From positions 1 to 43,266 of the forward strand of contig CAJXVR010000018.1 in NCBI GenBank assembly GCA_913061285.1: a stretch of DNA of 43,266 nt, in the 5' to 3' direction. Below the pieces are notes generated by a model. That model saw nothing but the letters and a program-made list of their open reading frames with translations, made no database searches and had not been told where the DNA came from. This stretch comes from an uncultured Verrucomicrobiota bacterium (GTDB lineage: Bacteria; Verrucomicrobiota; Verrucomicrobiia; Limisphaerales; AAA164-E04). Made by a program: the position numbers and the translations under genes. Positions 16,038-24,722 of this stretch are shown here, in pieces (the stretch's first letter is position 1; each line of letters begins with the position of its first letter).

Positions 16038-19000
16038 TTAATGGAAATCATGTGAGAGATTCCCTTCGAGCTCCGCGTGAGGAAGGGGTGCGAACGACTT
16101 TGCGAGAATCGAGATGACGCCACGACTGTGTTGTACGATTCCCGTGATTTGGAGGAAGTTTTCCTGGGTGATCTGGAGGCGGTTTTTCTCAAATGTCTTG
16201 GCAGGAACAAAGGCGTTTGAAATGCCCGTTTCGTCTTCTAGGCTTAGGAAGAGATTACCGTTAGCTGTGCCGGGGCGTTGCCGGCAAATGATGAGTCCAG
16301 CGATGGTTATCAGTGATCCGTTCTTTGCGCTTTCTAGAGCGCTTGCTGGCCACGCATTCGGGATCTTGGTTCTAATGAGTGCCATGGGGTGTGGCCCAGT
16401 GGAGAGATGGAGCCCACGATAGTCGGCTTCCATTCGTTCGACGGGATTCATTGTTGCTAGGACACTCCCTTGATCGTTGTCGCTCGTGACTTCTGTGTGT
16501 GCGAAAAGGTCATCGTCGGGGATTGGGTTTTCGACCTGCCAAAGAGCGTCTCTCCGGTGTTGGGTGAAGCTATTGAGGGCGCCAATTTCGGCAAGAATCC
16601 GGCGCTCATCTCGGTTGATCCTTGTTCGAGTGAGAAAATCTGAGAGATGAATCCATGGGGAATGGGCGCGTTCTTTGAGAATTCTCTCAGCATTGCTATG
16701 GCTTAGGCCGCGAACTCGGTTTAGGCCCAATCTAATGGCGTGATCGGAGACGATCGACGTGATCCAATCCGAGTGCTGGACGCAGACCGGATGAACTTGG
16801 ATGCCATGACGTTTCGCGTCTTTAATAAGTGTATCGGCGGAATAGAATCCCATGGGTTGGTTGTTGAGCAGGCTTGCGTAGAATTCAGCAGCGCGATGAA
16901 CTTTTAACCATGTACTTGCATAGGCAAGAAGCGCGAAACTGATGGCATGTGACTCCGGAAATCCATAGAGAGCGAACGATCGGATAGCGGTCGTAATCTC
17001 CTCTTGAACGGCAGTTGTGACCTGTTTTGATGCGAGCGCGTTCTGGAGTTTGACCACGATCTTGTCCAAGCGCTCTTCGGATCGATGGAAACTGAGAGCT
17101 CGTCTGAGTTCATCTGCTTCGGATCCAGAAAAGTCAGCCATAATCATCGCGATCTGGAGGGCTTGTTCCTGAAAGAGTGGGATGCCTAAGGTTCGTTCAA
17201 GCACGGGTTTCAGAGAGGGATGCATGTAATCAATCGGTTTGATTCCCGCGCGTCGATCCAAATACGGGTGGGTGAGATTCCCTGCGATCGGACCTGGACG
17301 TATGATCGCGACTTCGATGGCGACATCATAGAGGGTTCTAGGTTTCATCCGGGGGAGCGTGGCCATCTGGGCTCGACTCTCGATTTGAAAAACGCCAATG
17401 GTGTCAGCTCGTTCCATCATGTCGAAGGTTGGAGAATCATCGACTGGGATATCGACAAGATCGATGGCTCGGTCTGGGCCGCGTTCCTTGCAGGTGGTGA
17501 GACAGTCTTGAATGGCTGCCATCATGCCAAGGCCAAGGAGATCGATTTTGATGATGCCGAGATCTTCGCAGTCGTCTTTGTCCCATTGAACAACAACGCG
17601 GCCAGGCATCGACGCGTTCTCTAGTGGGACGATTGAGTCGAGTCCTTGATTGCAGATGATCATGCCTCCAGAATGCTGTCCCAAGTGCCGTGGGAGTCCG
17701 TATATTTTTTGATAAAGATCAATGACCGCCGGCATTCGAGGGTGTTCTTTCGGCAGTCCGGCTCGAGTTAATTGCTCTTGGAATGCGAGTGTGTCCGGAA
17801 AATCGCCACTTGAGAAGAGGCTGGAGAAGCGACTAAGCACGTCATTCGGGAGATTGAGGCTCTTGCCGATTTCCCGCATAGCGCTTCGTCCTCGGTAAGT
17901 AATGACATTCGCTGTCATCGCAGCACCATTGGGACTATAGCGACGGTAGACCTCCTGAATCAGGCTCTCTCGGCGGTCGCCACTAGGGAGATCGAGATCA
18001 ATGTCAGGCCAACTCTTGCGACTCTCACTTAGAAAACGTTCGAAGAGGAGTTTGCTTCCGATCGGGTCAACAGCCGTGATTCCTAGGGTATAGCAAACGG
18101 CGCTGTTTGCGGCGCTTCCTCGTCCTTGAACGAGAATATTGTTCTGATTCGCAAAGCGGACGAGATCCCAGACAATGAGAAAGTAGCCTGCGAAGCCTAG
18201 TTGATGGATGATGGCAAGTTCGTGTTCAAGTTGTTTTGTGATCTGAGGGGTCAGCTTGCCATACCGTTTCTTTGCTCCAGCGAAGGATTCTCGACGAAGC
18301 TTTGCTATCATCGAATCGCCGTCTTCCACTGGGTAGTCGGGGAACTGATAGCCTAAGCCCTGAAGGCCGAATCCCAGTCGCTCAGCGAGAACGGTGGTGT
18401 TGCGTATCGCTTGAGGAAGATCAGCGAAAAGCCCATTCATTTGGGAGGCTATTTTTAGGTGGCGTTCGGCATTGTGGGACAAGAGGCCATCGGCTTCATC
18501 GAGATGAGTATGATGGCGGAGGCAGGTGAAAACGTCGAGGACACTCCGGCCTTGTTCGGTCGCATGGAGAACCCCGTTGGTTGCGACAATTGGAAGCTTG
18601 AGTTGGGTGGCGAGTTCGCACTGCTGTTGGATGATGCGATTTTCGCCGCGGATTTGATGACGCTGAAGTTCAACATAGACTCGGTCTTGACCGAAGATAG
18701 CGATCAGTCGTTCAAGACACTTCGACGCTTGGGCTAAATCGCGTCGTTCGATCCATTGTCTCATAGGCCCTTCTTCGTCTCCAGTAAGGCAGATGAGACC
18801 GTCTTGAAATCCCTCAAGCTCTTGCCATTGGACGCGACTCTCTCCTTTAGGACTGCGAAGTTGAGCCCGAGTGATAAGTTTAGTGAGGTTCTGGTAACCT
18901 CGTCTTGTCTCCACTAGCAGCGGAAGGACGCTCTTGTCTTCCATCGTTAATTCGGCCCCGACAATTGCTCTGACACCTAGTTCGTTGGCTTTCTGGAAAG

Positions 19001-19157
19001 CTCGTGGTGCGCTATAGACGCCGTTTCGATCAAGGACGGCGAGGGCGGGGAGATCTAACTTAGCTGCGGTTTGGACGAGCTGTTCTGGGGCGGATGCACC
19101 ACGATGGAAGCTGAAGGCGCTGCGTGCGTGGAGTTCAATGTAGGGAAGATGAGCCAT
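16038..19157 (-). CDS. dnaE2: error-prone DNA polymerase III alpha subunit DnaE2 (ImuC)
   Basis: A 1039-residue C-family polymerase of the DnaE2/ImuC type, which carries out mutagenic translesion synthesis with ImuA and ImuB. The PHP domain (about 5-240) opens with YIELHARSAFSFHRGAS. The polymerase core has GRGSAANS (345-352) and the catalytic carboxylates in the D385-I-D387-L-D389 motif. The HLGQHSGGM and FPESHAISFA blocks are typical of DnaE2, and a C-terminal OB-fold is present. Length fits DnaE2 (about 1000-1100) rather than replicative DnaE1. It begins 15 bp after imuB on the same strand, giving the classic imuA-imuB-dnaE2 cassette usually under LexA control. It is not the replicative polymerase gene. 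Confidence 0.96.
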   Translation of the reverse strand: MAHLPYIELHARSAFSFHRGASAPEQLVQTAAKLDLPALAVLDRNGVYSAPRAFQKANELGVRAIVGAELTMEDKSVLPLLVETRRGYQNLTKLITRAQLRSPKGESRVQWQELEGFQDGLICLTGDEEGPMRQWIERRDLAQASKCLERLIAIFGQDRVYVELQRHQIRGENRIIQQQCELATQLKLPIVATNGVLHATEQGRSVLDVFTCLRHHTHLDEADGLLSHNAERHLKIASQMNGLFADLPQAIRNTTVLAERLGFGLQGLGYQFPDYPVEDGDSMIAKLRRESFAGAKKRYGKLTPQITKQLEHELAIIHQLGFAGYFLIVWDLVRFANQNNILVQGRGSAANSAVCYTLGITAVDPIGSKLLFERFLSESRKSWPDIDLDLPSGDRRESLIQEVYRRYSPNGAAMTANVITYRGRSAMREIGKSLNLPNDVLSRFSSLFSSGDFPDTLAFQEQLTRAGLPKEHPRMPAVIDLYQKIYGLPRHLGQHSGGMIICNQGLDSIVPLENASMPGRVVVQWDKDDCEDLGIIKIDLLGLGMMAAIQDCLTTCKERGPDRAIDLVDIPVDDSPTFDMMERADTIGVFQIESRAQMATLPRMKPRTLYDVAIEVAIIRPGPIAGNLTHPYLDRRAGIKPIDYMHPSLKPVLERTLGIPLFQEQALQIAMIMADFSGSEADELRRALSFHRSEERLDKIVVKLQNALASKQVTTAVQEEITTAIRSFALYGFPESHAISFALLAYASTWLKVHRAAEFYASLLNNQPMGFYSADTLIKDAKRHGIQVHPVCVQHSDWITSIVSDHAIRLGLNRVRGLSHSNAERILKERAHSPWIHLSDFLTRTRINRDERRILAEIGALNSFTQHRRDALWQVENPIPDDDLFAHTEVTSDNDQGSVLATMNPVERMEADYRGLHLSTGPHPMALIRTKIPNAWPASALESAKNGSLITIAGLIICRQRPGTANGNLFLSLEDETGISNAFVPAKTFEKNRLQITQENFLQITGIVQHSRGVISILAKSFAPLPHAELEGNLSHDFH

Positions 19158-19172
19158 TGGAGGGGCGGAACA

Positions 19173-20681
19173 TCAATCGTAAACACCGTCAACGAGCCAT
19201 TGCTCTGCTTCGTAAGCAACGCGGTAAATGCCTCCTGTAGCTAATTCGATATCCCATTCCTGACGATTCCAATGCTGTTGATCCCACCAGTGCCCCGAAT
19301 TTTTCCAGGGGCCGACGATCTTATGTGCCGTTGAATTGAGATTAGCGAAGGCAATCTTCATTTGTTGCTCTGCTTGTGCTGTGGGGAGCATGGTGATATG
19401 TGCGGGTTTCGGTGGGCGGAATCGTCTTAAGGGGAGGCCGTCTGTTGGGGCTGCGGATTGCGGAGGGTTTTCTTGAGAGGCTTCGGTAAGAGAGAAGGGG
19501 GCGAGATGAAAACTATCGGGACGATGCGAGGCTGCAGGAACGGGAGTGCCAACACGATTAGGACCGAGCAAGGCTTCGAGACGTGAGAGGGTCTCAGTAA
19601 AGCGATTGGGATCACGCAGGTTGGTATCGAACAATGAGAGTTGAACATGGGTGGAACGGGTTGGGGTAATCGATATGCTTAGACCGATTATCGGAGAGGG
19701 TGACCGAAAGTTCTCTAGGTGAGTGAAGAGCATTCGGAATAGGCGTTGTGCATCTTGGGTGGGTTCAGGGATACGAAAACTCTGATGGTGGGAGGTGCCG
19801 TCGTCAAAACGAAGTTCGAGTAGCATTGTCGCGGCAACTCGGTAGAGATTCTCTAATCGAGTCGTCAATTGTTCCAAGAAGCGATTTAAAATAAAGATGA
19901 GTGACTCGAGTTGTTCAATAGGAGTTTCGAGATCCATGCTCTCGGTCAGGATGGATCGTGGCTGGAAATGGTGGAGGGGACGAATACTTGTGCCTTGAGC
20001 ACGCTCCCAGATGGGAAGACAGTCGCGCCCCAGCCGGCAAACGACCTCCTGTTTGGGGAGTTTGACCAAGGCGCCAACGGTCTTGATTCCCCAACGGTTA
20101 AGGAGACTAATGATTTCAGAAGACGCGCCCAGAGCGGATAGGGTAAAAGGATGGAGGAATTCTTGGATGCTTTCTGCTTGGGACGTGATTTTCCGGATGG
20201 GGGTTGCAACTTGAGCCGCGAGGAGAGCGAGATCGGGGGTGGCCGCAATGCCAATGTTTGTTTGCAGCTGAAGCGGTTCAAGTGCCTTGATACAGGCATG
20301 TGCCCAGCGTTCTTCGAGTCCATTGTCATAAGGAGTGCCTCGCAGGTCAACGGTACAGACACCTGCTCGAGTGGCTTCGAGGTTTGGGGTGATGTTCGCG
20401 TTCCACTGGAGAAGGATGTCTTGGGCGATCCGTTCTTGTGCCGGCGCAGGTGAGAGGAAACGGAGTTGCCCGCAACGAGCTTGCCCTTGGGGAGCGGTCA
20501 TTCCGGGGGAGACTCCGCGCTGCTGTGCCATCGTATTAGCCTGTATGATTTGGCACTTACGACTCTTCGCTATTCCCGTCGGGGCTTCATCAAGCAAGGC
20601 AACAGGAGAAGGCTCCCAGTCCGGCTGTTGCCGGAGAGCTGCTTGAAGTTCGAAGTGAGGAATGGAGACAACGCCAAACAT
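19173..20681 (-). CDS. imuB: ImuB, Y-family polymerase-like mutasome subunit
   Basis: A 502-residue relative of Y-family polymerases. ImuB proteins lack polymerase activity and act as a hub that links ImuA and DnaE2 to the beta clamp. The N-terminus MFGVVSIPHF has no acidic residue where the first catalytic Asp normally follows the first strand (x-D-x-D in DinB), and VCTVDLRGTP replaces the usual SxDE catalytic block, agreeing with an inactive polymerase. Helix-hairpin-helix-like and little-finger regions follow (LLNRWGIKTVGALVKLP at about 190-210). A short QLSLFD segment at about 350 is a candidate beta-clamp-binding motif. It lies 10 bp after imuA and 15 bp before dnaE2. Confidence 0.93.
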   Translation of the reverse strand: MFGVVSIPHFELQAALRQQPDWEPSPVALLDEAPTGIAKSRKCQIIQANTMAQQRGVSPGMTAPQGQARCGQLRFLSPAPAQERIAQDILLQWNANITPNLEATRAGVCTVDLRGTPYDNGLEERWAHACIKALEPLQLQTNIGIAATPDLALLAAQVATPIRKITSQAESIQEFLHPFTLSALGASSEIISLLNRWGIKTVGALVKLPKQEVVCRLGRDCLPIWERAQGTSIRPLHHFQPRSILTESMDLETPIEQLESLIFILNRFLEQLTTRLENLYRVAATMLLELRFDDGTSHHQSFRIPEPTQDAQRLFRMLFTHLENFRSPSPIIGLSISITPTRSTHVQLSLFDTNLRDPNRFTETLSRLEALLGPNRVGTPVPAASHRPDSFHLAPFSLTEASQENPPQSAAPTDGLPLRRFRPPKPAHITMLPTAQAEQQMKIAFANLNSTAHKIVGPWKNSGHWWDQQHWNRQEWDIELATGGIYRVAYEAEQWLVDGVYD

Positions 20682-20691
20682 GAAATACTTC

Positions 20692-21375
20692 TTAGCTGGC
20701 TGCTTCTCGGATGCCGGTAGCGATCGTCTCAGATGAAAGGGGTGAGCCTGTTCGGCGGCGGGTGACGGGAACGAGTAATTGTTTGATCAATTCTTGCTGA
20801 GTCGATTCCAGGTCTTTTAGGCGGAAGGCATTGCCCAGATCAAATCGAACGGTGGCACTACTAACCATGGGGCGAGGGGTCAGGATCATGCCCACACTCT
20901 GGCTTCGCTGAACGAGGGTTTGGAGGCGATACCAAATTTGTTTGTTCAATTTGCGTAATTCGTGATCAGGGTTAAGTCGAAGATCCAAAACACTCATAGG
21001 AAGATTCCCATCGCGGAGGATGAGATCGGCCGCCTTGAGCGCTTCGTTGGCATTGCGGCAGCGAAGCCAGAGCATGCGTTGACAAGCCTTGTGCCCGGCG
21101 GATTGTGGATCAAAGGAATCTTGTCCATCGATTAACGCAAGGTGGTAGCCATGCTGCGCTGCAGCATTTAAGAGTCCATTAATGACCAGTCCGCTTCCTT
21201 GGGAGCTATGGTTGCTGACGATCTCTGTGAGGCCGCCCTTCGGTATCCCTACCTGATCCAGGCAGGATAAGCCTGTGAGGAACGTGGGCCTCTGATGGCT
21301 GGTCCCTGCATGCGCTTCCGGAAACTTCTTGGTGAGAAGCTTGCGAAGTTCAATCACTTTAGCGGAAGCAGTCAT
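20692..21375 (-). CDS. imuA: ImuA, RecA-like mutasome subunit
   Basis: A 227-residue RecA-fold protein at the head of the mutasome operon. The pattern LTGLSCLDQV-GIPKGGLTEIVS is the normal ImuA/SulA-like opening, followed by HLALIDGQDSFDP, which is the Walker-B-side strand. The P-loop position reads SNHSSQGSGLVI and lacks the GKT/GKS of an active ATPase, so nucleotide hydrolysis is unlikely. The C-terminal TRRRTGSPLS region resembles the ImuA tail. In other bacteria ImuA supports ImuB and DnaE2 in SOS mutagenesis. The upstream 280-bp divergent region should hold the operon promoter; no LexA box could be assigned with confidence. Confidence 0.9.
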   Translation of the reverse strand: MTASAKVIELRKLLTKKFPEAHAGTSHQRPTFLTGLSCLDQVGIPKGGLTEIVSNHSSQGSGLVINGLLNAAAQHGYHLALIDGQDSFDPQSAGHKACQRMLWLRCRNANEALKAADLILRDGNLPMSVLDLRLNPDHELRKLNKQIWYRLQTLVQRSQSVGMILTPRPMVSSATVRFDLGNAFRLKDLESTQQELIKQLLVPVTRRRTGSPLSSETIATGIREAAS

Positions 21376-21655
21376 GGCTTGGTTAGATTCTATGAAGGGC
21401 TAGGCATCGATCAAATCATGTATAGCGAGTTCTTCGAAGCTTTCAAGTGTTGTTGAAGCTCTGGCTTTGATATTGTCGTGTTTCGATCTTCGGGATTCTA
21501 GTGACAGGGGTAGGACAAAGAGTGTCTATAGGGGCGATTGTTTTTCTTAAGAAAAAGTGAGGTTGCCAGGAAGAAGGGGCTTCGTTAGTTTGCATGAAGG
21601 GCTTCAGATCGCGAGCTGAGATTAGCATCTGCTTGCGAAGGAACGGCTTTTGAAT
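21376..21655. promoter_or_regulatory. divergent intergenic region of the mutasome operon, with a 16-bp perfect palindrome
   Basis: The 280-bp gap separates imuA (leftward) from the thioredoxin-fold gene (rightward). It contains the perfect 16-base palindrome TTTTTCTTAAGAAAAA at 21541-21556. A shorter symmetric stretch, gttcttcgaagc near 21431-21442, was considered as a damage-response site but does not match a known LexA consensus well. Both promoters must lie here. Confidence 0.45.
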
Positions 21656-22222
21656 ATGTCTGGGGATACTCAGAGTTTTAACGCACGTCTAATAGGTCGG
21701 CATCTATGCTGGGGCCTTATCGTGTGGGCGTTCCTCCTTGGTGATCGGCAACCGTTGGTTGCTGCAGATTTTAGTCGCTTTCTATCTCCTTCGAACCTAC
21801 CGAAACGAGCTAAGTGGCATCATGCCTACAGCAAGGCGCTCGCCGAGGCGAAGAAAACCCAGCGCCCGATTATTCTCTTATTTACCGGGGAGGAATGGTG
21901 TAAGCCTTGCAAATACTTGGAGCGGAAAGTGTTCATGAAGAATGAATTCCATGAATGGGCGATTGAAAACGCGGTCTTGGCAAAGGTGGATTTGAGTCGT
22001 GAGTTCAAACCAACGGTGTTCAATATCTTCGAACGCAAGGCGCACGAAAAATTGCTGGAGAAATACCGGATGCGAGCCATTCCATCCGCTGTGATTCTCA
22101 CTCCGGGAGAACGTCCCTTGGGCATCCTGCGTTTCAGCGGGCAAACAGCACGTGAATACGTCAGTGCTGCTCAGAGAATTATTCAGCGGCGGAAACCAGA
22201 GCTTGCCAAACCAACGCGGTAG
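21656..22222 (+). CDS. exported thioredoxin-fold protein (CKPC active site)
   Basis: A 188-residue protein with a hydrophobic N-terminal anchor or signal (LCWGLIVWAFLLG) and one thioredoxin-like domain of the thioredoxin_7/DUF255-related kind. The redox motif is EEW-C82-K-P-C85, and the cis-proline loop is AIPSAVIL. A KWHHAYSKALAEAKKTQRPIILLF stretch is the standard opening of this subfamily, and ILRFSGQTAREYVSAAQRI closes the domain. It is probably a periplasmic thiol-disulfide oxidoreductase. ATG 21656 is preferred to a TTG six bases upstream; GAAGGAA lies about 12 bases before it. It is convergent with the Gfo/Idh/MocA gene across 42 bp. Confidence 0.85.
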   Translation: MSGDTQSFNARLIGRHLCWGLIVWAFLLGDRQPLVAADFSRFLSPSNLPKRAKWHHAYSKALAEAKKTQRPIILLFTGEEWCKPCKYLERKVFMKNEFHEWAIENAVLAKVDLSREFKPTVFNIFERKAHEKLLEKYRMRAIPSAVILTPGERPLGILRFSGQTAREYVSAAQRIIQRRKPELAKPTR

Positions 22223-22264
22223 GGATTGTTCGGCTCGTCGGTAGCCCGATGCGCGTTTCCCTCA

Positions 22265-23566
22265 CTATAGTGTCCAGCCTGCTCGATATTCTTTGTGCAG
22301 CAACGATTCGGATTGAGGCAGGTTGGTGATTTGACCGTGCTGTCCATCCCATTGTAATTTCTTACCTGTCTGGAAGGCCACGCTGCCAAGAAGAACAGCT
22401 TGCGTCAGTTTTCCGGCATAGTCGAAATTGCATGTCGTGGTTCCATTCGTTCGAATCGCTTCCGTCCACTCGCGATGATGACCGATGGATCGAGGGATAG
22501 ACGCTGCGGGACGATCAATCTGCGCAACGGCTTGTCCATTGCGTAAGAGGAGGTGCTTTGAGTAGTTAGAGAGAATCATTCCTTCGCTCCCCACAAAGAG
22601 CTGTCCGCTTCCCCAATCGATTGCTTGCCCTTTAGTGTCTTTAAGTTCACCGAGAATCTTTGGTTTGTGCCCGCCGTACCAGGTGACATGGGCAGCAGGG
22701 TGTTGGTATTCCACTTTGAGCCAAGAAGGAGGCGAGATCTTGTTTACCTTCGGGCCGCTTGCTTGGACGGAGGTGGGATGCCCGAGATCGAGGGCCCAAT
22801 GAACTAGATCGAGGTAGTGGCAACCGAAATCACCTAGCCGGCCAGTGCCATAGTCCCAGAATTTTCGCCACATGAAGGGATGGATTCCTTCGGAGAAAGG
22901 CCGCTCAGGGGCCGGGCCGAGCCAAAGATCCCAATTCAGGTGTTTCGGGATCGGGGCTTTCTTTCCGAATGATCCATTGGAATAATCGAGGCTCACGTTG
23001 ACCCAGACATGCACCTTGTCCACCTTGCCAATGGCCCCTGCGCGGATGAGTTCCACGACTTCGCGATAGTTCTTCCCTGCATGGATTTGCGTGCCCATTT
23101 GAGTGGTGAGTTGGCGTTCCGCCGCCATTTCCATGAGGACTCGCGTCTCATGCACGGTATGGGTCAACGGTTTTTCACAATAGACATGTTTATTGAGCCG
23201 CATTGCCATAGCGGCAGCTGGAGCGTGGGTGTGATCGGGGGAGCCAACAACCACCGCGTCAATATTGTCGGCCTCTTTTTCAAGCATCACTCGGAAGTCT
23301 TGGTAAGCTCGAGCTCCTTTGTATTTCGTCCGTGCTTGCTCAAGAAAATTGGTATCGACGTCAGCGACCGCGACCAAGTTTTCGTGGGCAATCCCGGCAA
23401 TATCTGCGCCTGCTCGGTTTCCCGTTCCGATTGCTACGATGTTGAGCTTATCATTCGCCGCCTTGATTTTCTGTACGAAAGGAAACTGAGTAGCTGTGAT
23501 AGCGCTCCCAGAAATAATCCCTAAGGAGCGTTTGGTGAATTGACGACGGGTGATCAATTGGGTCAT
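22265..23566 (-). CDS. Tat-exported Gfo/Idh/MocA-family oxidoreductase
   Basis: A 433-residue NAD(P)-dependent sugar or inositol-type dehydrogenase. The Tat signal is TRRQFTKRSLG followed by a hydrophobic stretch, so it is exported folded with its cofactor, as is common in Planctomycetes and Verrucomicrobia. The Rossmann loop is IVAIGTGNRAGADI; the catalytic-region motif is YCEKPLTHT, with the Lys of E-K-P. The C-terminal domain has GRLGDFGCHYLDLVHWAL, typical of this exported subfamily. The frame extends nine codons further up (to 23593), but the ATG at 23566 places the RR motif properly. The real substrate is unknown; modified sugars from polysaccharide breakdown are plausible. Confidence 0.92.
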   Translation of the reverse strand: MTQLITRRQFTKRSLGIISGSAITATQFPFVQKIKAANDKLNIVAIGTGNRAGADIAGIAHENLVAVADVDTNFLEQARTKYKGARAYQDFRVMLEKEADNIDAVVVGSPDHTHAPAAAMAMRLNKHVYCEKPLTHTVHETRVLMEMAAERQLTTQMGTQIHAGKNYREVVELIRAGAIGKVDKVHVWVNVSLDYSNGSFGKKAPIPKHLNWDLWLGPAPERPFSEGIHPFMWRKFWDYGTGRLGDFGCHYLDLVHWALDLGHPTSVQASGPKVNKISPPSWLKVEYQHPAAHVTWYGGHKPKILGELKDTKGQAIDWGSGQLFVGSEGMILSNYSKHLLLRNGQAVAQIDRPAASIPRSIGHHREWTEAIRTNGTTTCNFDYAGKLTQAVLLGSVAFQTGKKLQWDGQHGQITNLPQSESLLHKEYRAGWTL

Positions 23567-23678
23567 GATTCTTTCGTAGATCGGTTCGCGCACGTTTGCA
23601 AGTCTCCAAGTCGATAAAGGCTGAGTCGGTCGGCCCGCGTTCGTTTCGAGGAACTGATATTTAATTGATTGGTTGGCA

Positions 23679-23948
23679 GTGGCTCAATGTTCCATACAAG
23701 AAGTTGACGGTGTTCTGCAGCCTATTTCGACCCTTACGGTTCGATTTGAGGGTAGGGGATATCTCGTACATATCGGGAACGCCTTTCGTTTACAACCGGA
23801 TTCCATTGAGGTTGAAAAACGAACCATCCGCCTTCGCTGCGCCTGTGGAAGTACGTGGGGTCTGCACGTAAAGTCGACCACGGTAGCCCGTCGTTGTGTT
23901 TGTGGCTTCCGCCACAAAGTGACCGTTCAGCGCCACGAATCGTGCTAG
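23679..23948 (+). CDS. small protein with CxC...CxC zinc-ribbon-like tail
   Basis: A putative 89-residue protein I do not recognise. The N-terminal half (STLTVRFEGRGYLVHIGNAFRLQPDSIEVE) looks like beta-strands. The C-terminal part carries RLRCACGSTWGLHV and RRCVCGFRHKV, two C-x-C-G motifs spaced like a zinc ribbon. The GTG at 23679 or a TTG at 23673 would be the start, and no good ribosome-binding site is visible. It reads outward from the Gfo/Idh/MocA gene and converges on bcp with 21 bp between. A competing out-of-frame ORF at 23665-23871 has no such motif. Moderate confidence because of small size and the lack of an ATG. Confidence 0.5.
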   Translation: MAQCSIQEVDGVLQPISTLTVRFEGRGYLVHIGNAFRLQPDSIEVEKRTIRLRCACGSTWGLHVKSTTVARRCVCGFRHKVTVQRHESC

Positions 23949-23969
23949 ATTGCTCGGGCTTCCTTACTT

Positions 23970-24443
23970 CTAAACCATTTCTAAGACCTCAGCTGGATGC
24001 GCTTCCGGTTTGACCTTTGGCCAAATCTTAATAATTCGTCCTTTGCGATCGACAAGAAATGAGGCTCGGAAGGTTCCATCATAGGTTTTGCCCATAAACT
24101 GTTTCTCTCCCCAAACGCCGTAGGCTCCGACGATTTCCTTGGCTTCGTCTGAGACGAGCGAGAAGGGAAGTTTGAATTTCGCCCCGAATTTCTCGTGAGA
24201 CTTCACGGAATCAGGGCTAATTCCAAGAACGCGAATGCCCTTCGCCTGGAAGCCCTCAAATTGATCGCGAAAAGCACAGGCTTCTTTGGTGCATCCTGGT
24301 GTGTTGTCTTTGGGATAAAAGTAGAGGAGCACATACTTGGAGGAAAGGGCGGAGAGTGTGATCTCATTCCCGTGTTGATCGAGGGCAGTGAAATCAGGGG
24401 CCTGGTCACCTTCTTTAAGCTGGATGGGGGGGAGTGTTGCCAT
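23970..24443 (-). CDS. bcp: thioredoxin-dependent peroxiredoxin Bcp/PrxQ
   Basis: A 157-residue atypical 2-Cys peroxiredoxin that reduces hydrogen peroxide and organic hydroperoxides with electrons from thioredoxin. The active site is YFYPKDNTPGCTKEACAFRD, with peroxidatic C51 and resolving C56 five residues later, the spacing of the BCP/PrxQ class. The GDQAPDFTALDQHG opening and the GTFRASFLVDRKGRI block (Arg of the active site) are normal. Cytosolic, with no signal peptide. ATG at 24443. Monocistronic by position: convergent on one side, divergent from the CotH gene on the other. Confidence 0.96.
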   Translation of the reverse strand: MATLPPIQLKEGDQAPDFTALDQHGNEITLSALSSKYVLLYFYPKDNTPGCTKEACAFRDQFEGFQAKGIRVLGISPDSVKSHEKFGAKFKLPFSLVSDEAKEIVGAYGVWGEKQFMGKTYDGTFRASFLVDRKGRIIKIWPKVKPEAHPAEVLEMV

Positions 24444-24722
24444 AGAGATTTTGATTGGAGCGTGCCCAAGGAGAGCGGAGGAGTCAAATCTACAACGATT
24501 CTAAGGTGTCTTCGTAGACTGGAAGACGCTTTATTGGCCCGATCAAGCATTCGAGCGGCGAACAATCGTTGTTTCCTTTTTTGAGGATGATCGTCTATGG
24601 TTGTATCGTCCACGGAGTCGATATTTGATGAATACTTTCGCTCAACGTGATTTCACAACGAGCTTTTAAAGTGCCTCCGAATTTGTAACCCAATAAGGTT
24701 CATTGGAGTCAGGGGATGTATC
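24444..24722. other. divergent intergenic region, no clear element
   Basis: The 279 bp between bcp (leftward) and the first CotH gene (rightward) must contain both promoters. I see a short CCAAT-aaggttc-ATTGG hairpin near 24688-24704, close to the CotH ribosome-binding site (AGGGG near 24711), but no convincing gene, RNA or operator. Confidence 0.4.

Noticed and set aside
21425-21445. Possible LexA box near gttcttcgaagc
   Set aside because: Half-site sequence and spacing do not match a LexA motif I can defend.
23665-23871. 68-residue ORF overlapping the small zinc-ribbon ORF
   Set aside because: Out of frame with it and lacking any motif.
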